This document shows, one piece after another, positions 1 through 10,439 of a stretch of 64,000 bases of DNA; positions within the stretch are counted from its first letter, which is position 1; each line of letters opens with the position of its first letter. This DNA comes from Galbibacter orientalis DSM 19592 (lineage in GTDB: Bacteria > Bacteroidota > Bacteroidia > Flavobacteriales > Flavobacteriaceae). The notes under the pieces were generated by a model. That model saw only the letters and a list, made by a program, of their open reading frames with translations. It was not told the DNA's origin and ran no database searches. Position numbers and translations under genes: made by a program. The stretch covers positions 124,001-188,000 of the forward strand of contig NZ_JH651380.1 in the NCBI RefSeq assembly GCF_000260115.1. Direction: 5' to 3'.

Positions 1-816
1 GAGGCTAAACAAGTATTGTGGAATAGAAAAATATTATTAAGTGTTTTATTGACATGTGTTTTAATAAGCCCACATTTATATTGGTTGTTTGAAAATAAGG
101 AGTATTTATTGCTTTTAAAAGAGAGTATGGAGGTGAAAACAAAATCTAATACTTTAAGAGGTGTTGTTATCATAACCCCATTTTTTTCATTTTTAAAGAG
201 TTTTATTAATTTAATAGCACTATCAATTTTATTGTTTTCGATAGCTTATTTTCGAAAAGGGGTTGTATTAAAAAGTATTTCAAGAGATTGGTTTTCTAAA
301 TTATTTATAATTCAGCTTTCCGTTACAATTTTGATTTTTGTAGGAATTAATTCTTCTAAAATATCAGACAGGTGGTTGTTGCCTCTTTTTTTACCGTTTT
401 TTATTTTATTACTGAATTGCTTTCAGTTTAAAAAAATAGAAGCTTGGAAAAAATGGAGTATGCGAGTATTTATATTTATTATTTTTTTACAGATATTCAG
501 AACTCCAGTAGAAAAAATAGTAGGGATAGATTCTTCTGTGCATCATTCATTTAGTATTATTGCTGATAAATTGGATAAATTTTCAGAAAAGCAATGGAAT
601 CTTCCAGATGTTACTTACGCTGGAAGTGTGAAATTTGAGCGACCTAATAAAATTGTTTACTCTGCAGACGATTTTACTCTGCCTCGAACAAAAATAGATA
701 GTAGTAACACTATATTTGTGTTAAAAGAAAAGCAGAAAGGTTTTCTCGTAAAAGATAGTGTGAATGGATTTGGGGAAGCCAAAGAAACTGTGTATTTCTG
801 TTTAAAACAAAATTAA
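1..816 (+). CDS. Membrane glycosyltransferase (GT39/ArnT-like), C-terminal part
   Basis: The reading frame is already open at base 1, so this is the 3' part of a gene starting outside the window. About 270 residues are visible. Hydrophobic membrane segments alternate with short loops, and an early PHLYWLF motif follows a transmembrane helix, as in the membrane half of dolichyl-phosphate-mannose/ArnT-type glycosyltransferases (family known to move sugars from polyprenyl-phosphate donors). After about residue 185 the sequence becomes soluble, consistent with the periplasmic C-terminal tail of these enzymes. The catalytic N-terminal loops are not visible, so the substrate cannot be named. A gap of 126 bases separates it from guaA. 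The family call is inferred from one motif and the topology. Confidence 0.6.
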   Translation, partial: EAKQVLWNRKILLSVLLTCVLISPHLYWLFENKEYLLLLKESMEVKTKSNTLRGVVIITPFFSFLKSFINLIALSILLFSIAYFRKGVVLKSISRDWFSKLFIIQLSVTILIFVGINSSKISDRWLLPLFLPFFILLLNCFQFKKIEAWKKWSMRVFIFIIFLQIFRTPVEKIVGIDSSVHHSFSIIADKLDKFSEKQWNLPDVTYAGSVKFERPNKIVYSADDFTLPRTKIDSSNTIFVLKEKQKGFLVKDSVNGFGEAKETVYFCLKQN

Positions 817-931
817 TTTAATGGAGGTTTACTTCACTAAAAATAAGAGTTGTTATGAAGATTCAATTATAAACATCTTAACAACAGAAAAAAATACTTC
901 CTTCAACCCTTTTCATTTTCTTTATAAATAG

Positions 932-939
932 TATTTTTG
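932..939 (+). promoter_or_regulatory. Candidate -7 element of guaA
   Basis: TATTTTTG matches the Bacteroidetes sigma-A -7 consensus TAnnTTTG. It ends only three bases before the ATG at 943, so transcription from it would start at or inside the start codon. No clear upstream TTTG (-33) is visible at the usual spacing, so the call is tentative. Confidence 0.4.
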
Positions 940-942
940 CGC

Positions 943-2472
943 ATGCAAAACAACGTACTCATTTTAGATTTCGGTTCGCAGTACACTCAACTAATTGCAA
1001 GACGCGTTAGGGAGTTAAATATATTCTGCGAAATTTATCCTTACAATAATTTACCGGAAGACCTTACTTCATATAAGGCAGTAATATTATCCGGAAGTCC
1101 ATTTTCAGTAAGAGCAGAAGATGCACCGCACCCAGATTTATCGCAAATACGAGGTAAAGTGCCAATGTTGGCAGTGTGTTATGGAGCGCAGTATTTAGCG
1201 CATTTTGGTGGAGGAGAAGTGGCGCCTTCAAACACAAGAGAATATGGTCGTGCTAACCTTTCTTTTATTGCTGATAATGAACCTTTCTTTCAAAATATTT
1301 CTGTTGGAAGTCAGGTATGGATGAGTCATAGTGATACCATAAAGAAACTTCCAGAAAATGGAGTTATTTTGGCTAGCACTACCGATGTTCAAAATGCATC
1401 TTATAAAATAGAAGGAGAAACAACCTATGCTATCCAATTTCATCCAGAAGTATATCATTCTACAGACGGAAAGCAATTGCTAGAAAATTTCTTAGTAAAA
1501 ATTGCTGGAGTTGAACAATCATGGACTCCAGATAATTTTGTAGACATGACGGTTGCCGAGCTAAAAGAAAAATTAGGAAACGACCGTGTGGTATTAGGAC
1601 TTTCTGGAGGAGTAGATTCTACTGTAGCGGCTGTTTTATTGAATAAAGCAATTGGAGATAATCTGTATTGTATTTTTGTAAATAATGGATTGTTACGAAA
1701 AAATGAATTTCAAAATGTTTTAGACCAATATGAAGGGATGGGGCTGAACGTAAAGGGAGTAGATTCTTCTGCACGTTTTCTTGATGCCTTAGCTGGTGTT
1801 GAAGATCCAGAATTAAAACGTAAAGCAATTGGTCGTGTTTTTATCGAAGTTTTTGACGATGAAGCACATGAAATTAATGATGTAAAATGGCTAGGTCAAG
1901 GAACTATTTATCCTGACGTAATCGAATCGATTTCTGTAAACGGACCATCAGCAACTATTAAAAGTCACCATAACGTAGGTGGACTTCCAGATTTTATGAA
2001 GCTTAAAGTTGTAGAGCCTCTTAAAATGTTGTTTAAAGATGAAGTTCGTAGAGTAGGTGCTTCTATGGGGATTGATCCTGAATTATTAGGAAGGCATCCT
2101 TTTCCAGGTCCTGGTTTGGCAATTCGTATTCTTGGAGATATTACTGCTGAAAAAGTTCGTATTTTGCAAGAAGTAGATGCTATCTTTATAAACGGACTTA
2201 AAGATTGGGGACTGTATGATAAGGTATGGCAAGCAGGAGCTATGTTGTTGCCAGTAAACTCTGTAGGAGTTATGGGAGATGAACGTACTTATGAAAAATG
2301 TGTAGCTTTACGTGCCGTAGAAAGTACAGATGGAATGACAGCCGATTGGGTGAATTTACCATATGAATTTCTACAAAAAACGTCTAATGATATAATAAAC
2401 AAAGTAAAAGGCGTTAATAGAGTAGTGTACGATATTAGTTCAAAACCACCAGCAACAATTGAGTGGGAATAA
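943..2472 (+). CDS. guaA: GMP synthase (glutamine-hydrolysing)
   Basis: Converts XMP to GMP with glutamine and ATP, the last step of guanine nucleotide synthesis in the cytoplasm. The 509-residue protein has the normal two-part layout. The class I glutamine amidotransferase domain is N-terminal, with nucleophile C79 in AVCYGAQY and the FHPEV His/Glu near 167-169. The ATP pyrophosphatase domain has its PP-loop SGGVDS at about 221-226, and the family dimerisation domain ends in KPPATIEWE. The frame can be extended upstream to a TTG at 937, but the ATG at 943 gives the conserved [16 protein letters not shown] start, so it is preferred. A -7 promoter element lies almost directly against the ATG. 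The PBP1/LysM gene follows 71 bases downstream. Confidence 0.97.
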   Translation: MQNNVLILDFGSQYTQLIARRVRELNIFCEIYPYNNLPEDLTSYKAVILSGSPFSVRAEDAPHPDLSQIRGKVPMLAVCYGAQYLAHFGGGEVAPSNTREYGRANLSFIADNEPFFQNISVGSQVWMSHSDTIKKLPENGVILASTTDVQNASYKIEGETTYAIQFHPEVYHSTDGKQLLENFLVKIAGVEQSWTPDNFVDMTVAELKEKLGNDRVVLGLSGGVDSTVAAVLLNKAIGDNLYCIFVNNGLLRKNEFQNVLDQYEGMGLNVKGVDSSARFLDALAGVEDPELKRKAIGRVFIEVFDDEAHEINDVKWLGQGTIYPDVIESISVNGPSATIKSHHNVGGLPDFMKLKVVEPLKMLFKDEVRRVGASMGIDPELLGRHPFPGPGLAIRILGDITAEKVRILQEVDAIFINGLKDWGLYDKVWQAGAMLLPVNSVGVMGDERTYEKCVALRAVESTDGMTADWVNLPYEFLQKTSNDIINKVKGVNRVVYDISSKPPATIEWE

Positions 2473-2543
2473 TTTTGTAGCATTTTATAACGATTAGATT
2501 TTAAAATATAAAAATCTAATACCTAAGAACTTAAAACAATAGC

Positions 2544-4517
2544 ATGAATTTTAATAAAGTCATTTTTATTCTAGCATTTCTGTTTTGTGTTACCTTACAA
2601 GCACAAAAATTTGAAACGCATGCAGTTAAACAAGGAGAAACCTTAGAGAGTATTGCAAAAAAATATCAAGTAACCCCGTATGCAATTCTAAAGTTAAATC
2701 CCGAAGTAAAAAATGGCGTTAAGGCAAATACTATTGTTGTAATTCCTGTTTCAGAAAAGTCGCAAACACAGCCTGGAGGGAATAGCAATATTGCTGGCCC
2801 AGAAGGAAATGTAGAGCGCTTTATTGAGCATAAAGCTAAAAGGAAGGAAACGTTGTACAGTATTGCAAAGGAGTACAATATTTCTGTTGACGATATTAAG
2901 CGTTACAATAAAGAGCTTTACAGTCGCCAATTAAAAAGGAATGAAATAGTGCAAATTCCAGTATTTAGTGCTGTAGCTAATACGGGCTCTGTGCCTCAAG
3001 TAAGAGAAGGTTTGGTAGCACATAGAGTTGCACCAAAAGAAGGACCTTGGCGTATTGCCTATGAGCATGGAATTACGGTAGATTCTTTGAAAACTATCAA
3101 TCCATCTATGAAAGAAGTTTTAAAAGAAGGAGATACTTTGTGGGTTCCTTTTGTAGCTGGAAATAATAAAAAGCCTGTTGAGGTAGATGCTTATAACTAT
3201 TATACAGTTTTACCAAAAGAAGGTTTTTATAGATTGAAAGTAAAGCTTGGAGTAACGCAAGCAGAGGTAGAAGCTCTTAATCCAGAAGTGAAAACAGACG
3301 GACTTAAAGCGGGAATGGTTATAAAACTTCCAAAAAATAAAATGGGAGAGTTAACTGTAAATAATGGGCAGCTTATTGAAAAGTTTTCTTTATTAGATAG
3401 TTTAAATTACGACCAGAAATCTACGTTAGCAATTGTACTTCCTTTTAAATTAGATGAGCTAAATTTTGAAAATATTGATAGTAATAAGGAGAAAATAAAG
3501 AGAGATAAATTGTTGAGTGTCTCTTTAGATTTTTATACAGGAGCTTTAATGGCTATAGATTCTGTTAAAAAATTAGGGCTTTCTTTAGATGTAAAAGTGT
3601 TTGATAGTGGTGCTAACGATGCTAAAGTTGGGCAACTTGCTTCCAGCGGAAAATTAACTAATGTAAATGCTATTATTGGGCCTATTTTACCTTCTACTTT
3701 TAATAGAGTTTCTAGCGCTGTACGAAGTTCTAATACTCCAATTTTTGCACCTTTTTCTAATAAAGGATTACAGATGTATAGTAATGTGTACCAAACATTA
3801 CCACCAGATGATTTGCTTAGAGAAAAGATGCTAAAGTATATAAAAAACAATGCCACTAATAAAAATGTAATTATTATAGCCGATAAAAATAATGCGGCTA
3901 TAAAATCAAAATTACAAGCATTAGTTCCTGGTGCTAAAGTGATTAATCCTATAGAAGATAAATTTATCCGTTTGGATGAAATAAATCCTTTTCTTTCTTC
4001 AGAAAAAGAAAACTGGGTAGTTGTAGAAACCAATAGCATTCCGTTGTTAACCAATATAACAGGTGTAGTAAATTCAGCACAAACTCCAGAATATAAAATT
4101 ACATTGTTAACAACTTTAAAAGGAGATGCTTACGATAGTGATAATATTTCTAACATGCATTTATCTAACTTGCATTTTCATTTCCCAACAATAGATAAGC
4201 TTTCAGATGTTAATGCTAATTTTAGTAAACAGTTTGATGCAAAGTATGGGACTACACCAAATAGATATGCTACCCGAGGTTTTGACCTTACTATGGATGT
4301 AATATTGCGTTTGGCTTACAATAAAAATTTAGATTATGTTTCGGCAAAAGTTAGCGAAACAGAATATGTAGAGAATAAATTTGACTATAAAAAAGGACTT
4401 TCTGGTGGGTATTATAACACCGCACTTTATATAGTTAAATACGATAATTTAGAAATTAAAGAAGCAAAAAACGATGCCAACCTCAATAGTAACATACTTG
4501 GGAGCACTTCGAACTAA
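2544..4517 (+). CDS. PBP1 and LysM domain protein (secreted)
   Basis: The 657-residue protein begins with a signal peptide (MNFNKVIFILAFLFCVTLQAQ, likely cut after LQA). Four LysM-type modules follow, near residues 24-68, 92-137, 159-203 and 219-264, each with a glycan-binding-like pattern (for example VKQGETLESIAKKYQVTP). The remainder, from about 285, resembles a periplasmic-binding-protein type 1 (amino-acid ABC receptor-like) fold. LysM domains are known to bind peptidoglycan; the role of the PBP1 half here is not established. It would act in the periplasm, perhaps in wall sensing or remodelling (inference). From memory, this gene commonly sits beside guaA in Flavobacteriaceae. Its last 44 bases overlap the start of the OsmC gene in a different frame. 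Confidence 0.85.
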   Translation: MNFNKVIFILAFLFCVTLQAQKFETHAVKQGETLESIAKKYQVTPYAILKLNPEVKNGVKANTIVVIPVSEKSQTQPGGNSNIAGPEGNVERFIEHKAKRKETLYSIAKEYNISVDDIKRYNKELYSRQLKRNEIVQIPVFSAVANTGSVPQVREGLVAHRVAPKEGPWRIAYEHGITVDSLKTINPSMKEVLKEGDTLWVPFVAGNNKKPVEVDAYNYYTVLPKEGFYRLKVKLGVTQAEVEALNPEVKTDGLKAGMVIKLPKNKMGELTVNNGQLIEKFSLLDSLNYDQKSTLAIVLPFKLDELNFENIDSNKEKIKRDKLLSVSLDFYTGALMAIDSVKKLGLSLDVKVFDSGANDAKVGQLASSGKLTNVNAIIGPILPSTFNRVSSAVRSSNTPIFAPFSNKGLQMYSNVYQTLPPDDLLREKMLKYIKNNATNKNVIIIADKNNAAIKSKLQALVPGAKVINPIEDKFIRLDEINPFLSSEKENWVVVETNSIPLLTNITGVVNSAQTPEYKITLLTTLKGDAYDSDNISNMHLSNLHFHFPTIDKLSDVNANFSKQFDAKYGTTPNRYATRGFDLTMDVILRLAYNKNLDYVSAKVSETEYVENKFDYKKGLSGGYYNTALYIVKYDNLEIKEAKNDANLNSNILGSTSN

Positions 4518-4878
4518 GTGTGTCCACCTAAAAAGTAATAATTCATTCATAACAGACGCTCCAACCGATAATAATGGTAAAGGAGAGGCTTTTTCGCCAA
4601 CCGATACAGTAGCTACCTCTTTGGCTAGTTGTATGTTAACGGTAATGGGAATTAAAGCACGAGATATGGAAGTTGATCTTACGGAAACAACTGCAACCGT
4701 TACCAAAACTATGGATGTTAATCCAAGGAGAATTTCTAAAATAGAAGTTGTTTTTGATATCCCAGCTCATGTTGATGAAAAAACTAGAAAAATTCTAGAA
4801 AAAACAGCCAATACTTGTCCTGTGCATTATAGCCTGCATCCCGATATTGAAAAAGTAATTACTTTTAATTGGAGGTAG
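4474..4878 (+). CDS. OsmC/Ohr family protein
   Basis: A 134-residue OsmC-like protein. This family reduces organic peroxides using two conserved cysteines. Here they are C53 in LASCMLTVMG and C115 in NTCPVHYSL. The motif ITDAPTDNNGKGEAFSPTD is typical of the YhfA/OsmC branch. The start MPTSIVTYLGALRT matches relatives, although it lies inside the 3' end of the preceding LysM gene. The 44-base overlap suggests translational coupling. An additional Cys (C16) is present near the N terminus. The physiological substrate is unknown; peroxide detoxification is inferred from the paired cysteines. Confidence 0.93.
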   Translation: MPTSIVTYLGALRTKCVHLKSNNSFITDAPTDNNGKGEAFSPTDTVATSLASCMLTVMGIKARDMEVDLTETTATVTKTMDVNPRRISKIEVVFDIPAHVDEKTRKILEKTANTCPVHYSLHPDIEKVITFNWR

Positions 4879-4963
4879 AAAAGAGAAGAAAGTTATTTAG
4901 TTGAAAAGTTTGCAAGTTTGAAAGTAAAAGAGTTAAAAAGTTAAGAAAAAGATTTTTTAAATT

Positions 4964-5016
4964 CAACTATCAACTATCAACTATCAACTATCAACTATCC
5001 ACTATCCACTATCCAC
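4964..5016. repeat. Heptamer tandem array (CAACTAT/CCACTAT)
   Basis: Seven or so consecutive 7-bp units fill most of the gap before the DUF3820 gene: first CAACTAT repeated, then CCACTAT. The array ends about 12 bases before the next start codon. It is non-coding and sits downstream of an AAGTT/AAAG-rich run at 4910-4945. Confidence 0.9.
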
Positions 5017-5027
5017 ATCTATAAAAA

Positions 5028-5255
5028 ATGGATATCAATAAAAATAAAGAATTTCTACTTCAATTAGCGCATGCTAAGATGCCGTATGGTAAATATAAAG
5101 ACCGTTATTTAATTGATATTCCAGAACCTTATTATGTTTGGTATCGACAAAAAGGCTTTCCAAGTGGTAAATTAGGAAAGCAATTAGAGGCGATGTACGA
5201 AATAAAAGCTAATGGATTGGAAGAACTTATCTATAAGATTCGGAAAATAAGATAG
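5028..5255 (+). CDS. DUF3820 family protein
   Basis: A 75-residue protein with the signature of DUF3820: a MPYGKYKDRYLIDIPEPYYVWY stretch followed by a KGFPSGKLGKQLEAMYE segment. The family is small and cytosolic and is sometimes annotated as a quorum-sensing-regulated virulence factor in proteobacteria, but its biochemical role is unknown. No signal peptide or membrane segment is present. The ATG at 5028 follows an AAAAA run directly after a heptamer repeat array; no strong Shine-Dalgarno is seen, which is normal for Bacteroidetes. A terminator hairpin follows. Confidence 0.85.
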   Translation: MDINKNKEFLLQLAHAKMPYGKYKDRYLIDIPEPYYVWYRQKGFPSGKLGKQLEAMYEIKANGLEELIYKIRKIR

Positions 5256-5290
5256 ATACAACTTTTTCTTTTCAATAAAAACAATCATAA

Positions 5291-5318
5291 AAACCCTTTC
5301 TTAGAGAAGGGTTTTTTT
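5291..5318 (+). terminator. Intrinsic terminator after the DUF3820 gene
   Basis: Stem AACCCTT / AAGGGTT with a short loop, followed by a run of T. It separates this block from the pyrG promoter. Confidence 0.8.
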
Positions 5319-5330
5319 AATTCTTATTTG

Positions 5331-5338
5331 TATTTTTG
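5331..5338 (+). promoter_or_regulatory. Candidate -7 element of pyrG
   Basis: TATTTTTG followed by CC, lying just after the terminator and 55 bases before the pyrG ATG. It fits the Bacteroidetes TAnnTTTG consensus; the -33 box is unclear. Confidence 0.5.
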
Positions 5339-5384
5339 CCGCGATATTTTCAATAACTGTTTTAATACAGACAATTCAATATAA

Positions 5385-7010
<1,626 letters not shown>

Positions 7011-7016
7011 TGTCAG

Positions 7017-7050
7017 TTTGACATACATATAAAATTTGGGCATATCTTTG
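7017..7050 (+). promoter_or_regulatory. Promoter of yidC
   Basis: TTTG at 7017-7020 and TATCTTTG at 7043-7050, separated by 22 bases, match the Bacteroidetes -33/-7 pair. The transcript would carry a leader of about 65 bases before the yidC ATG at 7121. Confidence 0.7.
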
Positions 7051-7120
7051 CACGCTTAAATGCAGCAACGATATTTGCCCTTCTTTTTTAAAGAAGCAAC
7101 TTATTTTTAATTGAAATTAA

Positions 7121-9001
7121 ATGGAAGAAAAGAAATTTGACATTAACTCGATCCTTGGATTTGTACTTATAGGTGCAATTTTAATTTGGGTAATGTACAA
7201 TAATCAGCCTACAGAAGAAGAGATTAAGGCTGAAAAAGCAAAACAAGAACAAGTAGAAAAAGCAAAAGATCAAGAGCAAAATGCCGCTGTTGTAGAAAGT
7301 GTTCCTTCAATAGACTTGAAAGATTCTACAGCATTGGCGCAATATAAAGGCTCTTTAGGGGCGTTTGCATATTCTGCCGCTTTGCCTTCAGCTAATGAAA
7401 ACACTACTACTTTTGAAAATGATTTAGTACGTCTTGAAATTAGTAATAAAGGAGGTCAAATTGTAGAAGCCGAATTAAAAAAGTTTAAGACTTTCGATTC
7501 TATTCCTGTATATTTAGTAAAAGATGGAAACGCTTCTTTTAATATCTCTTTTGCAACCACAGATAATCGTAATTTAAATACTCAAGATCTTTTCTTTGAG
7601 CCTACATTAACAAAAAATGGTGAAAACCAAGTGCTTTCCATGAAGCTTAAAGTTTCAAATGAGAAGTTTCTTGAATACCGTTATGAGCTTAAACCAGATG
7701 AGTATTTGGTAGATTTTACAGTAAGGTCTCAAGGTTTAAACGGGGTGCTAAATAGCTCTCAACCTGCTCAATTGGATTGGAAATTAAATGGAATCCGTCA
7801 TAGTAGAAGTATAGAGTACGAAAATCGTTATACAAGATTAACTTATCTTCATGATGGAAGTGTAAGTAAATTATCACAAGGAACATCCGATGATGAAACG
7901 GATTCAAATGTAAGTTGGATTTCATATAGACAGCATTTCTTTAGTTCTATTCTTATTAATCCAGATAGTTTTGCAAATGTTTCTATGACTTCAAATCAGC
8001 AGTTTGAAGATGAAAATCCAAATGAAAAATATGTAAAATTATATACTGCTTCTACGCCTTTGGAGATTAAAGGTGGAGAATTAAATTATAATATGCACTG
8101 GTATTACGGACCAACCGATGCTAGAGTATTTAAAAAATATAAAGACTTAGATTTAGCAGAGTCTATTCCTTTTGGATGGGGAATATTTGGATTTATAAAT
8201 AAACATGTTTTTACACCTTTATACGATTTTTTAAGCTCTGTTTTTCCTTACGGAATAGCAATTATTGTTATGACGATTATTGTAAGAATAGCGTTGTCTC
8301 CTGTTACCTACAAATCATATGTGTCTCAAGCAAAAATGAAGGTTATTAAGCCTGAGGTTACAGAGATTTCTCAAAAGTATAAAGACAACCCTATGAAGCG
8401 TCAGCAGGAAACTATGAAGCTTTATAGTAAAGCAGGGGTAAGTCCAATGAGTGGTTGTGTGCCAGGGTTATTACAGATTCCTGTTTTCTATGCTTTATTC
8501 ATGTTTTTCCCAACTGCAATAATGCTTCGTCAGAAGTCGTTTTTATGGGCAGACGATCTTTCTTCTTATGATATTGTATATAAATTCCCTGAAGGATTTA
8601 AGATTCCGTTTTATGGAGATCACGTGAGTTTATTCCCAATATTAGCTTCAGTTGCAATTTTCTTTTATATGAAAATGACTACAGGTCAGCAACAAGCAAT
8701 GCAGCAACCAGCACAAGAGGGGATGCCAGATATGGGAAGTATTATGAAGGTGATGATTTATATTTCACCAATAATGATGCTTTTCTTCTTCAATAATTAT
8801 GCAAGTGGATTGAGTTTGTATTACTTTATTTCTAACTTGATTACTATTGTAATTATGTTAGTAATTAAGAATTACATTATTAATGATGATAAGATTCACG
8901 CTAAAATTCAAGAGAATAAAAAGAAGCCTAAGAAAGAAAGTCGTTTTCAGAAGAAAATGAGAGAAATGATGGAGCAGGCAGAAACTCAGAAAAAGAAATA
9001 A
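7121..9001 (+). CDS. yidC: Membrane protein insertase YidC
   Basis: Inserts and folds proteins in the inner membrane, alone or with SecYEG. The 626-residue protein has the Gram-negative YidC layout. An N-terminal helix lies at about residues 10-26, a large periplasmic domain runs to about 350, and the conserved Oxa1-type core starts around FGFINKHVFTPLYDFLSSVFPYGIAI. The core contains the cytoplasmic loop MKVIKPEVTEISQKYKDNP and the segment SMSGC-like PMSGCVPGLLQIPVFYALF. A lysine-rich tail (about 590-626) is typical of Bacteroidetes homologues and may contact ribosomes. It has its own promoter and ends at a strong palindromic terminator. Confidence 0.97.
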   Translation: MEEKKFDINSILGFVLIGAILIWVMYNNQPTEEEIKAEKAKQEQVEKAKDQEQNAAVVESVPSIDLKDSTALAQYKGSLGAFAYSAALPSANENTTTFENDLVRLEISNKGGQIVEAELKKFKTFDSIPVYLVKDGNASFNISFATTDNRNLNTQDLFFEPTLTKNGENQVLSMKLKVSNEKFLEYRYELKPDEYLVDFTVRSQGLNGVLNSSQPAQLDWKLNGIRHSRSIEYENRYTRLTYLHDGSVSKLSQGTSDDETDSNVSWISYRQHFFSSILINPDSFANVSMTSNQQFEDENPNEKYVKLYTASTPLEIKGGELNYNMHWYYGPTDARVFKKYKDLDLAESIPFGWGIFGFINKHVFTPLYDFLSSVFPYGIAIIVMTIIVRIALSPVTYKSYVSQAKMKVIKPEVTEISQKYKDNPMKRQQETMKLYSKAGVSPMSGCVPGLLQIPVFYALFMFFPTAIMLRQKSFLWADDLSSYDIVYKFPEGFKIPFYGDHVSLFPILASVAIFFYMKMTTGQQQAMQQPAQEGMPDMGSIMKVMIYISPIMMLFFFNNYASGLSLYYFISNLITIVIMLVIKNYIINDDKIHAKIQENKKKPKKESRFQKKMREMMEQAETQKKK

Positions 9002-9020
9002 TAAATAGCATTCTACTAAT

Positions 9021-9060
9021 AAAAAATGGGGATTTGAATATATTCAAATCCCCATTTTTT
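9021..9060. terminator. Perfect palindromic terminator after yidC
   Basis: A 40-base perfectly self-complementary sequence: 20-base arms with A6 at the left end and T6 at the right, no unpaired loop in the written sequence, core GGGGATTTG / CAAATCCCC. It can terminate in both directions. Confidence 0.95.
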
Positions 9061-9116
9061 TATGTTATCCTTTCTTAAAATAAGGTGACACAATTCCGGA
9101 TTTATAATAATACATC

Positions 9117-9343
9117 ATTAATGTCCGATTAAAAACACAAGATCCCTTTCTTACAAGAAAAAAAAGTAACGTCTATACTTTAACTAGAGTAAAATAAGAA
9201 GTTATACAAAAAATACGTTATTAAAATTAACGTTTTATTTATGCTTTTTAATAGCTTTAATAGTGAAGTCTATTTTGAAAACCTCTTATAAGCCAGTGTA
9301 ACTAGAGTTTAATAAATTCTATTTGTTTTTATTGGACAACAAT
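9117..9343. repeat. Degenerate element with inverted ends (copy 1)
   Basis: The left end ATTAATGTCCGATTAAAA (9117-9134) and the right end TTTTTATTGGACAACAAT (9326-9343) are imperfect inverted repeats. The left end shares about 24 positions with the element at 15903. The 190-base interior is AT-rich with no open reading frame. It fills most of the gap between yidC and the FAS1 genes and looks like a decayed insertion-sequence remnant or a MITE. Confidence 0.55.
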
Positions 9344-9359
9344 GATAAATTATAATAAA

Positions 9360-10319
9360 TTACTCGTACTTGAGTACTTTATTTATAATATGGGCAACAC
9401 CATTCCAAGCAACAAAATCTTTAGCTATTATAGTTGCATTTTCATTTGCTGAATCTGTAATAATAATGCTGTCTCCAGTATTTATTTTAATAGCATTTCC
9501 TTGCCATGTGTTGAGTACATCTCCGTCTTTAAGGTTGTTAGAGGTATTAATTTCGCCATCAATTATATGGTATTTGATGGTTTTATTTAGCGATTCTAAT
9601 GTAACAGTTCCCATGTCTAAGAATGCTTCTTCAGATGGGATAAAAACTGTTATATCAGCTTCTATATCATTAAGCTTCGTAAATACCTCATTATCTAATT
9701 CTTTACTAGCGTTGTAGAGGTTTGATAATTCAGAATCTACTTTTATAAAAGTAGCCAAGGTTGCAGGCATAATTAGATCGTCTATTTTATGGATTATCCC
9801 ATTGGTAACTTCAATGTCTGCTTTGGTAATTAATATTCCGTCGTTGAGAGTTATTGTGCTATTTTTTTTTGCTACAAATAGATCAATATTAGCTTGTGTA
9901 ATATATTCTTTTGCTTGGGTTTTATTATAGCCTTCAGTAATTTCACTTGCAAATTTCGCCTTTCCACTTAACATATGGTTCAAAATTATTTGAGTTAATG
10001 TGTTGGTAGGAATGTTTTGAATGCTATTTATATTTTTTTCAGCTAAATAACGAGAAAAAGCTTCGTTATTCGGGGCGAAAAAAGTATAAGAACCAGCGCC
10101 ATCCACATTTAGAGCGTTATTATACCCTATTTGATCGATAGCTTGTACAAGAAGACTGTAATCGGGGTCGTTGCTAAAGTAGGTGTAAAGACTTACGGGC
10201 TCATTTGGGGTTTCTGTTTCAGAGTTTTCATCGTTTGATGAGTCGCTGCACGCTGTAAAATTGTACGCGCATACTAGTAAAAGCAAAATTGCTTTTAAGC
10301 TTAGGTTTTTTGTATTCAT
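9360..10319 (-). CDS. FAS1 (fasciclin) lipoprotein, two domains
   Basis: A 319-residue exported lipoprotein. The signal peptide ends in the lipobox FTAC, followed by an acidic, Ser/Glu/Asn-rich linker. Two FAS1 domains follow, near residues 42-180 and 185-319, each with the H1-like 'FAPNNEAF' or 'FIPSEEAF' motif and the H2-like 'NGIIHKIDDLIMP' or 'NGVAHIINKVL' motif. FAS1 domains are known for cell adhesion or polymer binding; the ligand here is unknown. It lies 120 bases downstream of a larger FAS1 lipoprotein on the same strand, but a terminator stands between them. Confidence 0.9.
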   Translation of the reverse strand: MNTKNLSLKAILLLLVCAYNFTACSDSSNDENSETETPNEPVSLYTYFSNDPDYSLLVQAIDQIGYNNALNVDGAGSYTFFAPNNEAFSRYLAEKNINSIQNIPTNTLTQIILNHMLSGKAKFASEITEGYNKTQAKEYITQANIDLFVAKKNSTITLNDGILITKADIEVTNGIIHKIDDLIMPATLATFIKVDSELSNLYNASKELDNEVFTKLNDIEADITVFIPSEEAFLDMGTVTLESLNKTIKYHIIDGEINTSNNLKDGDVLNTWQGNAIKINTGDSIIITDSANENATIIAKDFVAWNGVAHIINKVLKYE

Positions 10320-10379
10320 GATTTGTAAAATTTGGTATGGTAAAGATATTCGTTTTTTATAAAGTGGTATTATAAAATA

Positions 10380-10404
10380 AAAAAAAGGTCGCCAATTAGC
10401 GACC
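10380..10404 (-). terminator. Terminator after the four-FAS1 gene
   Basis: Stem GGTCGC / GCGACC (10387-10404) with a 6-base loop. Read on the minus strand it is followed by an unbroken T run (the A run at 10380-10386), placed just after the stop of the gene at 10440. Confidence 0.85.
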
Positions 10405-10439
10405 CTTCTTCAAAAAGCAATGATTAATAAATAAAGAGT

